Assembly: GCF_014641945.1 (NCBI RefSeq)
Contig: NZ_BMIJ01000002.1
Span: 248,001 to 312,000 of the forward strand
Source of the DNA: Marinobacterium zhoushanense
GTDB lineage: Bacteria; Pseudomonadota; Gammaproteobacteria; Pseudomonadales; Balneatricaceae
DNA: 64,000 nt
Direction: 5' to 3'
Part shown: in pieces, positions 9,128 through 19,360 of the stretch
Layout of the letters: each line of letters starts with the position of its first letter
Position numbering within the stretch: the stretch's first letter is position 1
Made by a program: the position numbers and the translations under genes
Notes under the pieces: model-generated
What the model saw: the letters and a program-made list of their open reading frames with translations, nothing else
Database searches by the model: none
What the model was told of the DNA's origin: nothing

Positions 9128-9523
9128 CTAACCGCCAACCAGTGGAGTCAGTTTAAGGAACACCACCGAGGTCGTGGGAGTAATGAAGATCCGGTCGTCC
9201 AGCTCGGTGAGCTGCCGGTCATTGACCAGCAGGAAGAAACCGTTGCTCTGAAACGCCTTGATCGCGATCTTCTGCTGCGCATCCAGATCGACCCTGCGCT
9301 TTTTGCGCACCTTGAAGCCGTTCAGCGCCCGCTCCGAATCGCTGGGTTGAATCAGCCCCATAAACCGCCCCCTGTCCGACGTGTTATAGCGCTCCACCTC
9401 GCTCTGCACGCGCGCCTCGATCAACTGCCGTACCGATATCACCTCTGCCGGGAAATGCAGCAGGTTTTCGAACACCGTCTCGCCGCTGGTGGACTGATCC
9501 GATATTTTAAGCGCTACAGTCAT
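9128..9523 (-). CDS. Small protein with beta-grasp-like C-terminus ending in Gly-Gly
   Basis: A 131-residue protein I do not recognise as a named family. The last 35 residues (FLLVNDRQLTELDDRIFI, then SVVFLKLTPLVGG) follow the pattern of ThiS, MoaD and ubiquitin-like proteins: a strand with VNDRQL, a turn, a strand with alternating hydrophobics, and an exposed C-terminal Gly-Gly at the very end of the chain. The N-terminal part also fits a beta-grasp (two strands, then the helix SVRQLIEARVQSEVERY), with a basic insertion (KVRKKRR) in the middle. The start has GGGAGGAG upstream. It sits between the lipoprotein and DUF4132 genes. The fold and any conjugation or sulfur-carrier role are inference. 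No E1-like (ThiF/MoeB) or JAB protease gene is nearby. Confidence 0.7.
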   Translation of the reverse strand: MTVALKISDQSTSGETVFENLLHFPAEVISVRQLIEARVQSEVERYNTSDRGRFMGLIQPSDSERALNGFKVRKKRRVDLDAQQKIAIKAFQSNGFFLLVNDRQLTELDDRIFITPTTSVVFLKLTPLVGG

Positions 9524-9552
9524 CTCTACTCCTCCCTGTCAGTTGATGCTGG

Positions 9553-10113
9553 TTAGGGTTTCCAGCTGAACTCCCCGTCATAAGATCTGCAACCGGTCAT
9601 CGTTTCGGCGGCATCCTCGATATAGATCTGCTGTGCGTCCGACACCGGATAGCTTAGATACTGCGAACATTGTGCACTCTGGCCGGTACCGACCACCACC
9701 TTGGTGCCGGGTTGCAGGGTACAGGTTTCCAGCTTGTCCAGTGGCGACCACTGGTAACAGATCTCGTAGTCGGCACGATAGGTCGCCACCTTGCCGGTCG
9801 GCATATCGAACGCCCACCAGTTGCCAAGGCGGCTGTTGGGGTTGGTGCTGTTCCAGGCCCGATAGAGCGGTATCTCGACCTTGGCCTTGCTCTGATACAC
9901 CTGTCCCTGACAGAGCCCGCCCGCGTTCGGCGCGCCGAGCGCCTTATCGAGCAGTGCCTGATCCTCAGTGGCGACGAACTTGTCTGTTAGATTTTCCGGT
10001 AGTGCGGTATCCCCGACACAGGTTGACGTGACCGGCGCGGATTGCTCGGCGGCAGGCTGATAGGCGCAGCCGCCGACTGACAAGATTGCGAATAGCAGCA
10101 GTGTTCTGTTCAT
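9553..10113 (-). CDS. Predicted lipoprotein of unknown function
   Basis: A 186-residue protein with a lipoprotein signal: a short basic start, a hydrophobic core and the lipobox LSVGGC with the acylated cysteine at residue 16. Position +2 is Ala, so an outer-membrane location is expected. The mature part has five or more further cysteines, which could form disulfides in the periplasm. I recognise no domain. It is preceded by AAAGGAG and is the first gene of the leftward operon with the Gly-Gly protein and DUF4132. Confidence 0.8.
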   Translation of the reverse strand: MNRTLLLFAILSVGGCAYQPAAEQSAPVTSTCVGDTALPENLTDKFVATEDQALLDKALGAPNAGGLCQGQVYQSKAKVEIPLYRAWNSTNPNSRLGNWWAFDMPTGKVATYRADYEICYQWSPLDKLETCTLQPGTKVVVGTGQSAQCSQYLSYPVSDAQQIYIEDAAETMTGCRSYDGEFSWKP

Positions 10114-10176
10114 CGATCCCTCTCCTTTCTATCTATCCTTAGGCGCAAAACGGTATTAATGCCTTGCAGCAGGCGG

Positions 10177-11007
10177 CTAGCGTCGCTTGCGGCAGATCAG
10201 CTGAATCGGGCAGGTTCTGCCCTCTTCGATATTACGCCCGGCATTACGCATCTGCTCCACGGCGCTTTCGCCCATCAACAGGTGCACGCCGAAACTTGGT
10301 AACGTGCCGGCTTCGGCCTTGGCCACGGCGGCTCGGTAGCCCGATAGATAACGCGCTCCGGTCTGCTCAATCTGGATCGCCTCGAAGCCGTTTTCCTCCA
10401 GCAGCGCCCTCGTCTCGTCGATGGGGATCAGGTAGGAGCCGCTGCCGTCCAGAGACCAGGGCACGGGATAACAGGGGTTACCGGTGTCACCCAAGCCATG
10501 TTCCGTGAGCGCAAAAAAGCCACCGGGTTTAAGCACTCGACAGGCTTCGGCAAAAAACGCGGCACGGTCGGCCACGTTCATCGTCACGTGCTGGCTATAC
10601 GCCCCATCGAACTGGTCGTCCGCGTAGGGCAGACGCTGGCCGTCGCCAAGCTCGATCTGCACCTGCGTTTCAAGTCCTACCAGCGCAGTGAGTCTGTTGC
10701 CGGTTTCGACAAACGATTCGGTGATGTCGATACCGGTGACCCTGCACGCGAATCGCTGGGCCAGATAGCGGGCCGGGCCACCGACGCCGCAGCCGATATC
10801 GAGCAAGCACTGTTCCGAACTGGCGGGCAGCTTGTCTGCCAGCTCAACCGTAGCCGGGAAGCCGCGGGCATGAAAATGATCCATCGGTGCCAGATCCTCC
10901 ACGGTCAGGCTGTGGAGCGGTTTTGACAACGCGCTCAACTCCGACAGGATCTGTTCATACAGATCCGCCTGGCCCCAGTGGCCAGTGCACGATTCGGTGC
11001 TGCTCAT
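10177..11007 (-). CDS. Class I SAM-dependent methyltransferase
   Basis: A 276-residue class I methyltransferase with motif I LDIGCGVGGPARYLA near residue 69, an acidic residue at the end of strand 2 (GIDI), motif post-II GDGQRLPYADDQFD, and motif III VLKPGGFFALTEH. The lead-in DHFHARGFPATVELA resembles the sarcosine/dimethylglycine and sterol N- or C-methyltransferase branch that includes glycine-betaine synthesis enzymes. The substrate cannot be fixed from sequence. It is cytoplasmic. It stands between the DUF4132 operon and the divergent truncated haemoglobin, with about 60 bases to the lipoprotein gene, so co-transcription with that operon is possible. Confidence 0.88.
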   Translation of the reverse strand: MSSTESCTGHWGQADLYEQILSELSALSKPLHSLTVEDLAPMDHFHARGFPATVELADKLPASSEQCLLDIGCGVGGPARYLAQRFACRVTGIDITESFVETGNRLTALVGLETQVQIELGDGQRLPYADDQFDGAYSQHVTMNVADRAAFFAEACRVLKPGGFFALTEHGLGDTGNPCYPVPWSLDGSGSYLIPIDETRALLEENGFEAIQIEQTGARYLSGYRAAVAKAEAGTLPSFGVHLLMGESAVEQMRNAGRNIEEGRTCPIQLICRKRR

Positions 11008-11136
11008 CCTCTCTCCCTGCGTGCGGATAAAATCCCATATTATGATCTGCCACTATTGATGCACCAGGGTGTTCGCGCCAGTATCAGGTACCGATGGTGC
11101 GAATTACCGCAGATGAACCTTTGTGTGGATAAGATA

Positions 11137-11586
11137 ATGAGCGACAAGACAGACACGCACAACCCGCTCCCCTATGGCACCGGAGATGCCACCTACCGAG
11201 CCGCCGGTGGTATCGAGGGGATCACGGCACTGGTGGACCGTTTCTATGAGCTGATGGACAGCCTGCCGGAAGCCAGGGCGCTGCGCGAAATGCATCCAGC
11301 CGACCTGACTCAATCGCGGCAAAAACTGGCCTATTTTCTGTCCGGCTGGATGGGGGGCCCGAGGCTGTTCAGTCAACACTATGGTTCGATCATCATCCCC
11401 GAGGCGCACAAGCAGTTCCCGGTGGATATGGACAGCAAGAACGCCTGGCTGCGCTGCATGGAGCAGGCACTGATCGAACTCGAGTATCCCGAAGATTTCC
11501 GCCACTACCTGATGAAACAGCTGGCGATTCCGGCCGAGGTGATCCGCGCGCGGGCCCAGATGGAGGCGCAATCGAGGCAGCAGTAG
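11137..11586 (+). CDS. Group II truncated haemoglobin
   Basis: A 149-residue 2-on-2 globin of group II (the O-type family). The usual signatures appear: the B-helix FYELMDSLPEARALREMH with Tyr B10, then LSGWMGGP, the proximal-histidine region PEAHKQFPVD, and the G-helix NAWLRCMEQAL. Such proteins bind O2 or NO and protect against nitrosative or oxidative stress. I chose the ATG at 11137 because the family begins close to there and GGATAAG precedes it. In-frame starts further upstream add an atypical extension. It is divergent from the methyltransferase. Confidence 0.92.
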   Translation: MSDKTDTHNPLPYGTGDATYRAAGGIEGITALVDRFYELMDSLPEARALREMHPADLTQSRQKLAYFLSGWMGGPRLFSQHYGSIIIPEAHKQFPVDMDSKNAWLRCMEQALIELEYPEDFRHYLMKQLAIPAEVIRARAQMEAQSRQQ

Positions 11587-11621
11587 AGCGATTCGATCTC
11601 GGCTTTAAAGCTGTCTGAGCG

Positions 11622-12845
11622 TCAGAGCCGCTGCGCCAATATCGACCGGAGTTCCTGCCGGGTGAGTACCACCGGATTGGTTTTCATGCTGTTACCGCCG
11701 GACGCGGCCACAATATGCGCCAGATCACTGGCTGCCACTCCGAAAGAGGCAAGACTTGGCAACCGGCAACGCCCGACCCAACTCTCCAGCAACTCGACCA
11801 GGGTATCGGCATCGCTCAGTTCCTCACCTCTAAGTTCTTCACCTCTAAGCTCTTCACCTCTAAGTAAGCGCGCCGCCCGTGCATATTTTCGCAGTGCCGG
11901 ACTTTGCGGCGCGCGCTCGCGTAGCGCCTGCACATTCCCCCTCGTCACCGCCGCGACCAGCGTGCCGCAGGCTACGCCATGGGGGATCGAGAACCAGGCG
12001 CCCAAGGGCGCAGCGATACCGTGCACCGCTCCCAGTCCCGCTTGTGCCAGGCAGATACCGGACAGCATCGCGGCGTAGGCGATACAGCTGAAGTCCCGAA
12101 CCGGCTGTTCAGGGTCAGCCGTAAAACCGGCGGCAAAGGCTTTGATCCCGCTCTCAGCCAGAGCATCGGCGAACACACTGGCCCCGGTGGAGACATAGGC
12201 TTCCAGCAGTTGTGTCAGTGCATCCATGGCGTTGCCAAGCATCACCGGAGCCGGACAGCTGCGCAGCAACTGCGGATCAATAACGGCCAAGCGCGCCAGC
12301 AGGCGTTCGTCGCGAAACGACTTTTTAAACCCGCCCGCACCGGCCTGCGTCAGCACTGCATTCTTGGTCATCTCGCTGCCGGTACCGGCCGTGGTCGGCA
12401 CCGCGATAAAAGGCAGTGAAGGCCCCTCGTACGGCAGCTGCGGTCCAACCCCCTCAAGGTGATCCATCACCGAACGCCCGCTGGGCAGCAGTCCGGCAAT
12501 CGCCTTGCCGGCGTCCAGCACGCTGCCGCCACCGATCGCCACCACCATATCGATCGAGCTGCACATAAAACGCCTGACGGCAGCGTCAACCTGCGCTGGA
12601 CTGGGTTCGCCGCCAATGCCGACCTGTTCCCACTCCAGCCCCTGCGCTTCAAGCGCCCGCCCTAGCCGCGCCCAGTGCGGTCCGGCCAGGAACGACTGCC
12701 CACCCGTGATGAGCAATATACGGCGGCCGAAGGGAACAAGCTCGGCGGGCAGCCGCTCGATGCTCCCCTCCCCAAACAGGATGCGCGGCAGGGCCGCTAC
12801 GGAAAAAGGCGGAATCGCGGTCAGAATGTCGTTACTCTCCGGCAT
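11622..12845 (-). CDS. Iron-containing alcohol dehydrogenase
   Basis: A 407-residue group III (Fe-ADH) dehydrogenase. The NAD(P) motif GGGSVLDAGKAIA and the PTTAGTGSE segment are intact. Of the metal ligands, the Asp of MDALTQLLEAY and the two histidines of the HGIAAPLGAWFSIPHG region are present. The usual second ligand His four residues after the Asp is Gln, a replacement that also occurs in one subgroup of the family. A hydrophilic surface segment contains three repeats of the pentapeptide RGEEL, encoded by a 15-base tandem repeat. It starts 82 bases downstream of glpV on the same strand. That hints at a role in oxidising glycerol or a C3/C2 alcohol, which is inference. Confidence 0.9.
   Translation of the reverse strand: MPESNDILTAIPPFSVAALPRILFGEGSIERLPAELVPFGRRILLITGGQSFLAGPHWARLGRALEAQGLEWEQVGIGGEPSPAQVDAAVRRFMCSSIDMVVAIGGGSVLDAGKAIAGLLPSGRSVMDHLEGVGPQLPYEGPSLPFIAVPTTAGTGSEMTKNAVLTQAGAGGFKKSFRDERLLARLAVIDPQLLRSCPAPVMLGNAMDALTQLLEAYVSTGASVFADALAESGIKAFAAGFTADPEQPVRDFSCIAYAAMLSGICLAQAGLGAVHGIAAPLGAWFSIPHGVACGTLVAAVTRGNVQALRERAPQSPALRKYARAARLLRGEELRGEELRGEELSDADTLVELLESWVGRCRLPSLASFGVAASDLAHIVAASGGNSMKTNPVVLTRQELRSILAQRL
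11821..11865. repeat. Three tandem copies of a 15-base unit inside the alcohol dehydrogenase gene
   Basis: The unit TCYTCACCTCTAAGY occurs three times in exact register (11821-11835, 11836-11850, 11851-11865) with one or two differences between copies. It is in frame and codes for repeated RGEEL. Because the period is a multiple of three, gain or loss of copies would keep the frame. It looks like a recent slippage expansion. Confidence 0.9.
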
Positions 12846-12890
12846 ACTCCCTCCTCCAAAATAAAAAGACCGGGCAACGTTACCGCTGTC
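12846..12890 (-). terminator. Possible weak terminator after glpV
   Basis: Reading the minus strand, GCCGG and CCGGT can pair around a 16-base loop and are followed by the T-rich run TCTTTTTATTTT (forward A run 12858-12868). The stem is short, so partial readthrough into the alcohol dehydrogenase gene is plausible. Confidence 0.35.
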
Positions 12891-12927
12891 CGGCCAATAG
12901 GGCTTTCAGGATTAGGTATCGGTTCTA

Positions 12928-14694
<1,767 letters not shown>

Positions 14695-14909
14695 CCTCTT
14701 TTTATAGTGCTTTTCGTTATTGGGAGACCGACGCTACGTCGGAATACCGGTCCTGTTGCAGTTGCTTTCGTTCTCACCTGGCCGAAGCCGAGATTTTTTT
14801 CGTTATATTTCACTTGCGAGCATTTATCGAGTAAAACTAGTTCTATTTCGAAAATTATTCAAATATAAATTTTCGAAAATATACAAAAATCACACATATC
14901 GAAAACACA
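14695..14909 (-). promoter_or_regulatory. AT-rich region upstream of glpV with TTTCGAAA elements
   Basis: This gap between glpU and glpV is much more AT-rich than its surroundings. It holds several TTTCG/CGAAA elements: a TTTTTTTCG run ending about 14802, CTATTTCGAAAATTAT at 14843-14858 and ATTTTCGAAAAT near 14869-14880. The second of these recurs almost unchanged upstream of glpS (19242-19257). TTCG and CGAA are the core halves of GlpR operators, so these are operator candidates. No clear -35/-10 pair was identified. Confidence 0.5.
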
Positions 14910-15185
14910 TCATCCCCAGCGCAGTATCACGGCAAGCCAGATAACCGAGATCGCCAGCGGGATCCACAGGTTGAGATCGGTGAGGCCGAGAAACACCAGA
15001 TGGAGATAGGCGCTGCTGAGCAGACCGATAAACAGGCGGTCACCGCGCGTGGTGGCGATAGGGAGAAACCCCTTGCGTTCGACGCAGGGTGAACGGACCT
15101 CGTACACCGTCATGCACATCAAAATGAAGGCGATCACGGAGAAGAACACAGCGACCGGGAGGGTCCATGCCATCCAGCTGATCAT
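14910..15185 (-). CDS. glpU: Glycerol transporter-associated small membrane protein (DUF2160)
   Basis: A 91-residue inner-membrane protein with three hydrophobic helices and a conserved loop ERKGFLPIATTRGDRLFIGL, matching the DUF2160 family. Members occur only inside glpSTPQUV-type operons, where the gene is called glpU. The precise function is unknown. The start has AGAGGAG nine bases upstream. It lies between the permease gene glpQ and the binding-protein gene glpV. Confidence 0.85.
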   Translation of the reverse strand: MISWMAWTLPVAVFFSVIAFILMCMTVYEVRSPCVERKGFLPIATTRGDRLFIGLLSSAYLHLVFLGLTDLNLWIPLAISVIWLAVILRWG

Positions 15186-15203
15186 GATGAAACTCCTCTT
15201 TTA

Positions 15204-16010
<807 letters not shown>

Positions 16011-16020
16011 GATTCAAACC

Positions 16021-16887
16021 TCACTTCGCCTTGTCCATGTGGGTGATGGTGGTGAAGAACAGCCAGGACACCAGCAGCACGATCAGGAAGTAGACCAGCG
16101 AGAACGCGGCCGCCGGTCCCAGGTCGAACTGCCCCACCGCCATCTTGGTCAGGGTCTGGCTCAGAAAGGTGGTGGAGTTGCCCGGCCCGCCGCCGGTCAG
16201 CACGAACGGTTCGGTATAAATCATGAAGCTGTCCATGAAGCGCAGCAGGACGCCGATCACCAGCACGCTTTTCAGGCGCGGCAGCTGGATGTAGCGGAAC
16301 ACCGCCCACTTCGAGGCACGGTCGATCTCCGCCGCCTGGTAGAACGCCTCCGGAATGGCGCGCAAACCGGAGAAGCAGAGCAGCGCCACCAACGAGGTCC
16401 AGTGCCAGACATCGATCAGCAGCACCGTGGCCCAAGCGTCGCCGGGGTTGGAGGCGTAGTTGTAGTCGATGCCCAGACCGTTGAGCGCGGCGCCGAACAG
16501 GCCGATATCAGCGCGGCCGAAGATCTGCCAGATGGTGCCGACCACGTTCCAGGGGATCAGCAGCGGAATCGCCAGCAGAATCAGGCATAGCGATGCCATC
16601 TTGCCCTTGGTCGGCATCATCAGCGCGACAGCGATGCCGAGCGGAATCTCGATCGCCAGTACCGCGAACGAGTAGATAAACTGCCGCAGCAGCGAGTCGT
16701 GCAGGCGCGGATCGCGCAACACCTCGCGGAACCACTCGGCACCGACGAAGTAGGCGTTGTTCTGGTCGAAGATATCCTGCACCGAGTAGTTCACCACCGT
16801 CATCAACGGGATCACCGCGGAGAAGGCCACCAGCAGAAATACCGGCAGCACCAGGAACCAGGCTTTGTTGTTTTCGGTTTTGTTCAT
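16021..16887 (-). CDS. glpP: Glycerol ABC transporter permease
   Basis: A 288-residue MalF-type permease with six predicted helices. The coupling motif IPEAFYQAAEIDRASKWAVFR is in the penultimate loop. I chose the ATG at 16887 because it overlaps the stop of the upstream ATPase gene as TGATG and opens directly on a basic, then hydrophobic, N-terminus. A longer reading into the ATPase gene is unlikely. It forms the membrane channel together with GlpQ. Confidence 0.9.
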   Translation of the reverse strand: MNKTENNKAWFLVLPVFLLVAFSAVIPLMTVVNYSVQDIFDQNNAYFVGAEWFREVLRDPRLHDSLLRQFIYSFAVLAIEIPLGIAVALMMPTKGKMASLCLILLAIPLLIPWNVVGTIWQIFGRADIGLFGAALNGLGIDYNYASNPGDAWATVLLIDVWHWTSLVALLCFSGLRAIPEAFYQAAEIDRASKWAVFRYIQLPRLKSVLVIGVLLRFMDSFMIYTEPFVLTGGGPGNSTTFLSQTLTKMAVGQFDLGPAAAFSLVYFLIVLLVSWLFFTTITHMDKAK

Positions 16888-17984
16888 CAGACTTGCTCCT
16901 CGATCAGGAATTCGTCCACATACAGCTTCAGCCACTGCTGCGGGAAGCTGACGTAGACTTTGCCCACCGGCAGCTCACGGTCTTCGTCCAGGCGTGCCTT
17001 GATCAGTTGATTGCCCAGTCTGAGCGTCAGGATCTTGTGGGTGCCCAGGTCCTCATGCGACACCAGCTCGGTGACATAGGCATCGTCCACCGGCTTGTCC
17101 CAGACATGCACGAACTCGGGGCGGATGCCGACCTTGAGGTTGTAGCTGGGGACATCGGCCAGATAGGCGTTGAGTTCATCGGAGAGCGGCACCTGGATAT
17201 CGTCGAAGCTGACGCCCCCCTCGCTGCGGCGCACCTCGATCAGATTCATGCCGGGACTGCCAATAAAGAAGCCGACGAAGGTGTGGTTGGGCACTTCGAA
17301 CAACTCCCGCGGCGTGCCGAACTGGACGATCTGGCCGCCGTACATCACCGCGATCTTGTCGGCGAAGGTCGAGGCCTCGAGCTGATCGTGGGTCACGTAG
17401 ATCATGGTGATATTGAACTGCTCGTGGATCTGCTTGAGCTTGCGCCGCAGTTTCCATTTCAGGTGCGGATCGATCACTGTCAGCGGTTCGTCGAACAGGA
17501 TCGCCGACACGTCGTCGCGCACCAGCCCGCGTCCCATCGATACCTTCTGCTTCTCGTCGGCGGTCAGGTTGCGCGCCTTGTTGTGCAGCACCTCATGCAG
17601 TTCGAGGATCTCCGCCACTTCGTTGACCTTGGCTCGAACCTTGGCCTCCGGTACCTTGGCGTTGCGCAACGGGAAGGCCAGGTTGTCGTATACGGTCATC
17701 GAGTCATAGATCACCGGAAACTGGAACACCTGGGCGATGTTGCGCTCCTTCGGCGGCATCTCGTTGACACGGACGTTGTCGAACAGCACCTCGCCCTCAG
17801 AGGGCTGAAGCAGGCCGGAGATGATGTTCAGCAGTGTGCTCTTGCCGCAGCCGGACGGCCCCAGCAGCGCATAGGCCCCGCCCTGATGCCAGACGTGGTC
17901 CATCTCCCGAATCGCATAATCGGCGCCGGTGGCCGGGTTGGGAAAATAGCTGTGCGCCAGCGACTTCAGATGTATTTCAGCCAT
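16887..17984 (-). CDS. glpT: Glycerol ABC transporter ATP-binding protein with degenerate signature
   Basis: A 365-residue ATPase of the MalK/UgpC group with a C-terminal regulatory OB-like domain. Walker A GPSGCGKST is at residues 42-50, the Q-loop near 88, Walker B ILFDE at 162-166, and the switch histidine at 199 (YVTHD). The ABC signature, normally LSGGQ, reads LTADE at 140-144. That should weaken the composite site this signature serves. The partner GlpS has the opposite pattern. It overlaps glpP by one base. The name follows the rhizobial operon and is distinct from the E. coli glycerol-3-phosphate antiporter GlpT. Confidence 0.9.
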   Translation of the reverse strand: MAEIHLKSLAHSYFPNPATGADYAIREMDHVWHQGGAYALLGPSGCGKSTLLNIISGLLQPSEGEVLFDNVRVNEMPPKERNIAQVFQFPVIYDSMTVYDNLAFPLRNAKVPEAKVRAKVNEVAEILELHEVLHNKARNLTADEKQKVSMGRGLVRDDVSAILFDEPLTVIDPHLKWKLRRKLKQIHEQFNITMIYVTHDQLEASTFADKIAVMYGGQIVQFGTPRELFEVPNHTFVGFFIGSPGMNLIEVRRSEGGVSFDDIQVPLSDELNAYLADVPSYNLKVGIRPEFVHVWDKPVDDAYVTELVSHEDLGTHKILTLRLGNQLIKARLDEDRELPVGKVYVSFPQQWLKLYVDEFLIEEQV

Positions 17985-17989
17985 GTTCC

Positions 17990-19078
17990 TTACCCCCTCA
18001 CCCGTTTAACCGGTGCTTGAATCAGATTGCCGTCCATACCGAACACGAACAGCTTGTGCGTCGGCAGATAGACCTTGATCGCCGTGTCGGTGTGATACTC
18101 GTGCACGCCGGACAGCTGCAACACCAGACCGAAGTGCTCGTTGCGCACATGCATGAAGGTCTCGGAACCACTGATCTCGGCCAGCTCGACCAGTGTCGAC
18201 AGCTCCAGATCGTCGTCGTTGTGGGGTACCAGCCCGACATGGCTGGGGCGCACCCCGAACCAGTACTCCCCCGGTGCCAGCTGGCGCAGATCCTGATTCA
18301 GAGGGAAGTGGGCATACTCGTCGAAGGTCACCTCGGAGTCCGAAACGCGGCCGCGGATCAGGTTGATCGGCGGCTCGCTGAACAGCTCGGCGGCCTGGAT
18401 ATTGACCGGCTGGCTGTAGACACTGTTCACCGGACCGGATTGAACAATCTGCCCTTCGTGCAGCAGCGTAGTAGTGCCGCCAAGCGCCAGCGCCTCGTGC
18501 GCCTCGGTGGTGGCGTAGATCGCGATCGAACGGCGCTCCTTGAACAGTTCGCGCATCTCGAAGCGCAACTCCTCGCGCAGCTTGTAGTCCAGGTTCACCA
18601 GCGGCTCGTCGAACAGGATCAGGCTGGCGTCTTTCACCAGCGCCCGCGCCATCGCCGTGCGCTGCTGCTGGCCACCGGACAGCTCCAGCGGATGGCGCTC
18701 CAGGTAGGGTTCGATATGCAGCATCGCCGCCGTTTCCCTGACCCGTTTCTCGATCTGGGATTCCGGCAGCTTAGCCAGGCGCAGCGGAGAGGCGATGTTC
18801 TCCCTGACCGTCATGCTGGGGTAGTTGATGAACTGCTGATAGACCATGGAGATGTTGCGCTGCTGCACCGGAACACCGGTCACATCGCCTCCATCCATCA
18901 GAATCCGACCACTGGTGGGTTTATCCAGACCGGCCATCAGGCGCATCAGTGAGGTCTTGCCGGCCAGGGTGCGTCCGAGCAGGACATTGAACGATCCCGG
19001 CTCGAAGGTGATATTTGCGTCGGCAATGAATGGCACTCCATCCACTACACGCGTGACGTTTTCCAACGTTAGCGACAT
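17990..19078 (-). CDS. glpS: Glycerol ABC transporter ATP-binding protein lacking the switch histidine
   Basis: A 362-residue MalK-type ATPase. Walker A GRTLAGKTS is at residues 35-43, a canonical signature LSGGQQQR at 133-140 and Walker B ILFDE at 154-158. At the place of the switch histidine the chain reads YATTEAHEA, with Thr at 191. It is the first gene of the operon, with AGGGACGG before the ATG and a five-base gap to glpT. It would form a heterodimer with GlpT. Each composite ATP site combines the Walker motifs of one with the signature of the other, so only the GlpT-Walker/GlpS-signature site looks fully canonical. Confidence 0.9.
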   Translation of the reverse strand: MSLTLENVTRVVDGVPFIADANITFEPGSFNVLLGRTLAGKTSLMRLMAGLDKPTSGRILMDGGDVTGVPVQQRNISMVYQQFINYPSMTVRENIASPLRLAKLPESQIEKRVRETAAMLHIEPYLERHPLELSGGQQQRTAMARALVKDASLILFDEPLVNLDYKLREELRFEMRELFKERRSIAIYATTEAHEALALGGTTTLLHEGQIVQSGPVNSVYSQPVNIQAAELFSEPPINLIRGRVSDSEVTFDEYAHFPLNQDLRQLAPGEYWFGVRPSHVGLVPHNDDDLELSTLVELAEISGSETFMHVRNEHFGLVLQLSGVHEYHTDTAIKVYLPTHKLFVFGMDGNLIQAPVKRVRG

Positions 19079-19173
19079 ATTGCCGTCCCTTATTATTATT
19101 GTCCGGGCGATTCGCGCAGAGCCTATTCACTCCGAGCGCGTACCGCGGGGCTACAGATGACGGCAATCACTGT

Positions 19174-19190
19174 TGCGAACCTCATGCCAA
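19174..19190 (-). promoter_or_regulatory. glpS: Sigma-54 (-24/-12) promoter candidate for the glpSTPQUV operon
   Basis: On the minus strand this reads TTGGCATGAGGTTCGCA. GG and GC are separated by exactly ten bases, the invariant spacing of sigma-54 promoters, and ten of the twelve most conserved positions match TGGCAC-N5-TTGCA. The glpS start is about 95 bases downstream. A sigma-54 activator gene is divergent on the other side. Confidence 0.6.
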
Positions 19191-19241
19191 CATTTCGAAC
19201 ACCTTTTAACACCAAGTCTTATCTCATTGCTTTAAAAAGAA

Positions 19242-19257
19242 CTATTTCGAAACTTAT
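19242..19257. repeat. Motif shared with the glpV upstream region
   Basis: CTATTTCGAAACTTAT here and CTATTTCGAAAATTAT at 14843-14858 agree in 15 of 16 bases in otherwise unrelated intergenic DNA. The core TTTCGAAA is palindromic. It is a candidate binding site for a shared regulator, GlpR or another. Confidence 0.55.
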
Positions 19258-19298
19258 AATTTTCGTTTTGAATTCTTTTACGTTCGTTTTATGCTGTT

Positions 19299-19360
19299 CA
19301 GTGTTCAAGACACTGTTGACTTCACTTTCGTTTGAACACACCATTGAACACCTTGAACAG
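19299..19360. promoter_or_regulatory. Cluster of TTGAACAC repeats, candidate enhancer for the sigma-54 activator
   Basis: TTGAACAC occurs at 19332-19339 and 19344-19351, TTGAACAG at 19353-19360, and the inverse GTGTTCAA at 19301-19308. The last is embedded in a perfect inverted repeat CAGTGT-N5-ACACTG (19299-19315). The cluster lies 110-185 bases upstream of the sigma-54 promoter candidate, the usual distance for enhancer-binding proteins. A GlpR-like TTTCG-TTT-GAACA overlap at 19326-19338 is also visible. Confidence 0.5.

Noticed and set aside
16893..18020. A 375-codon open frame on the plus strand opposite glpT
   Set aside because: It is the antisense of a well-conserved ATPase gene in GC-rich DNA; its protein is rich in His, Gln and Asp without any recognisable domain.
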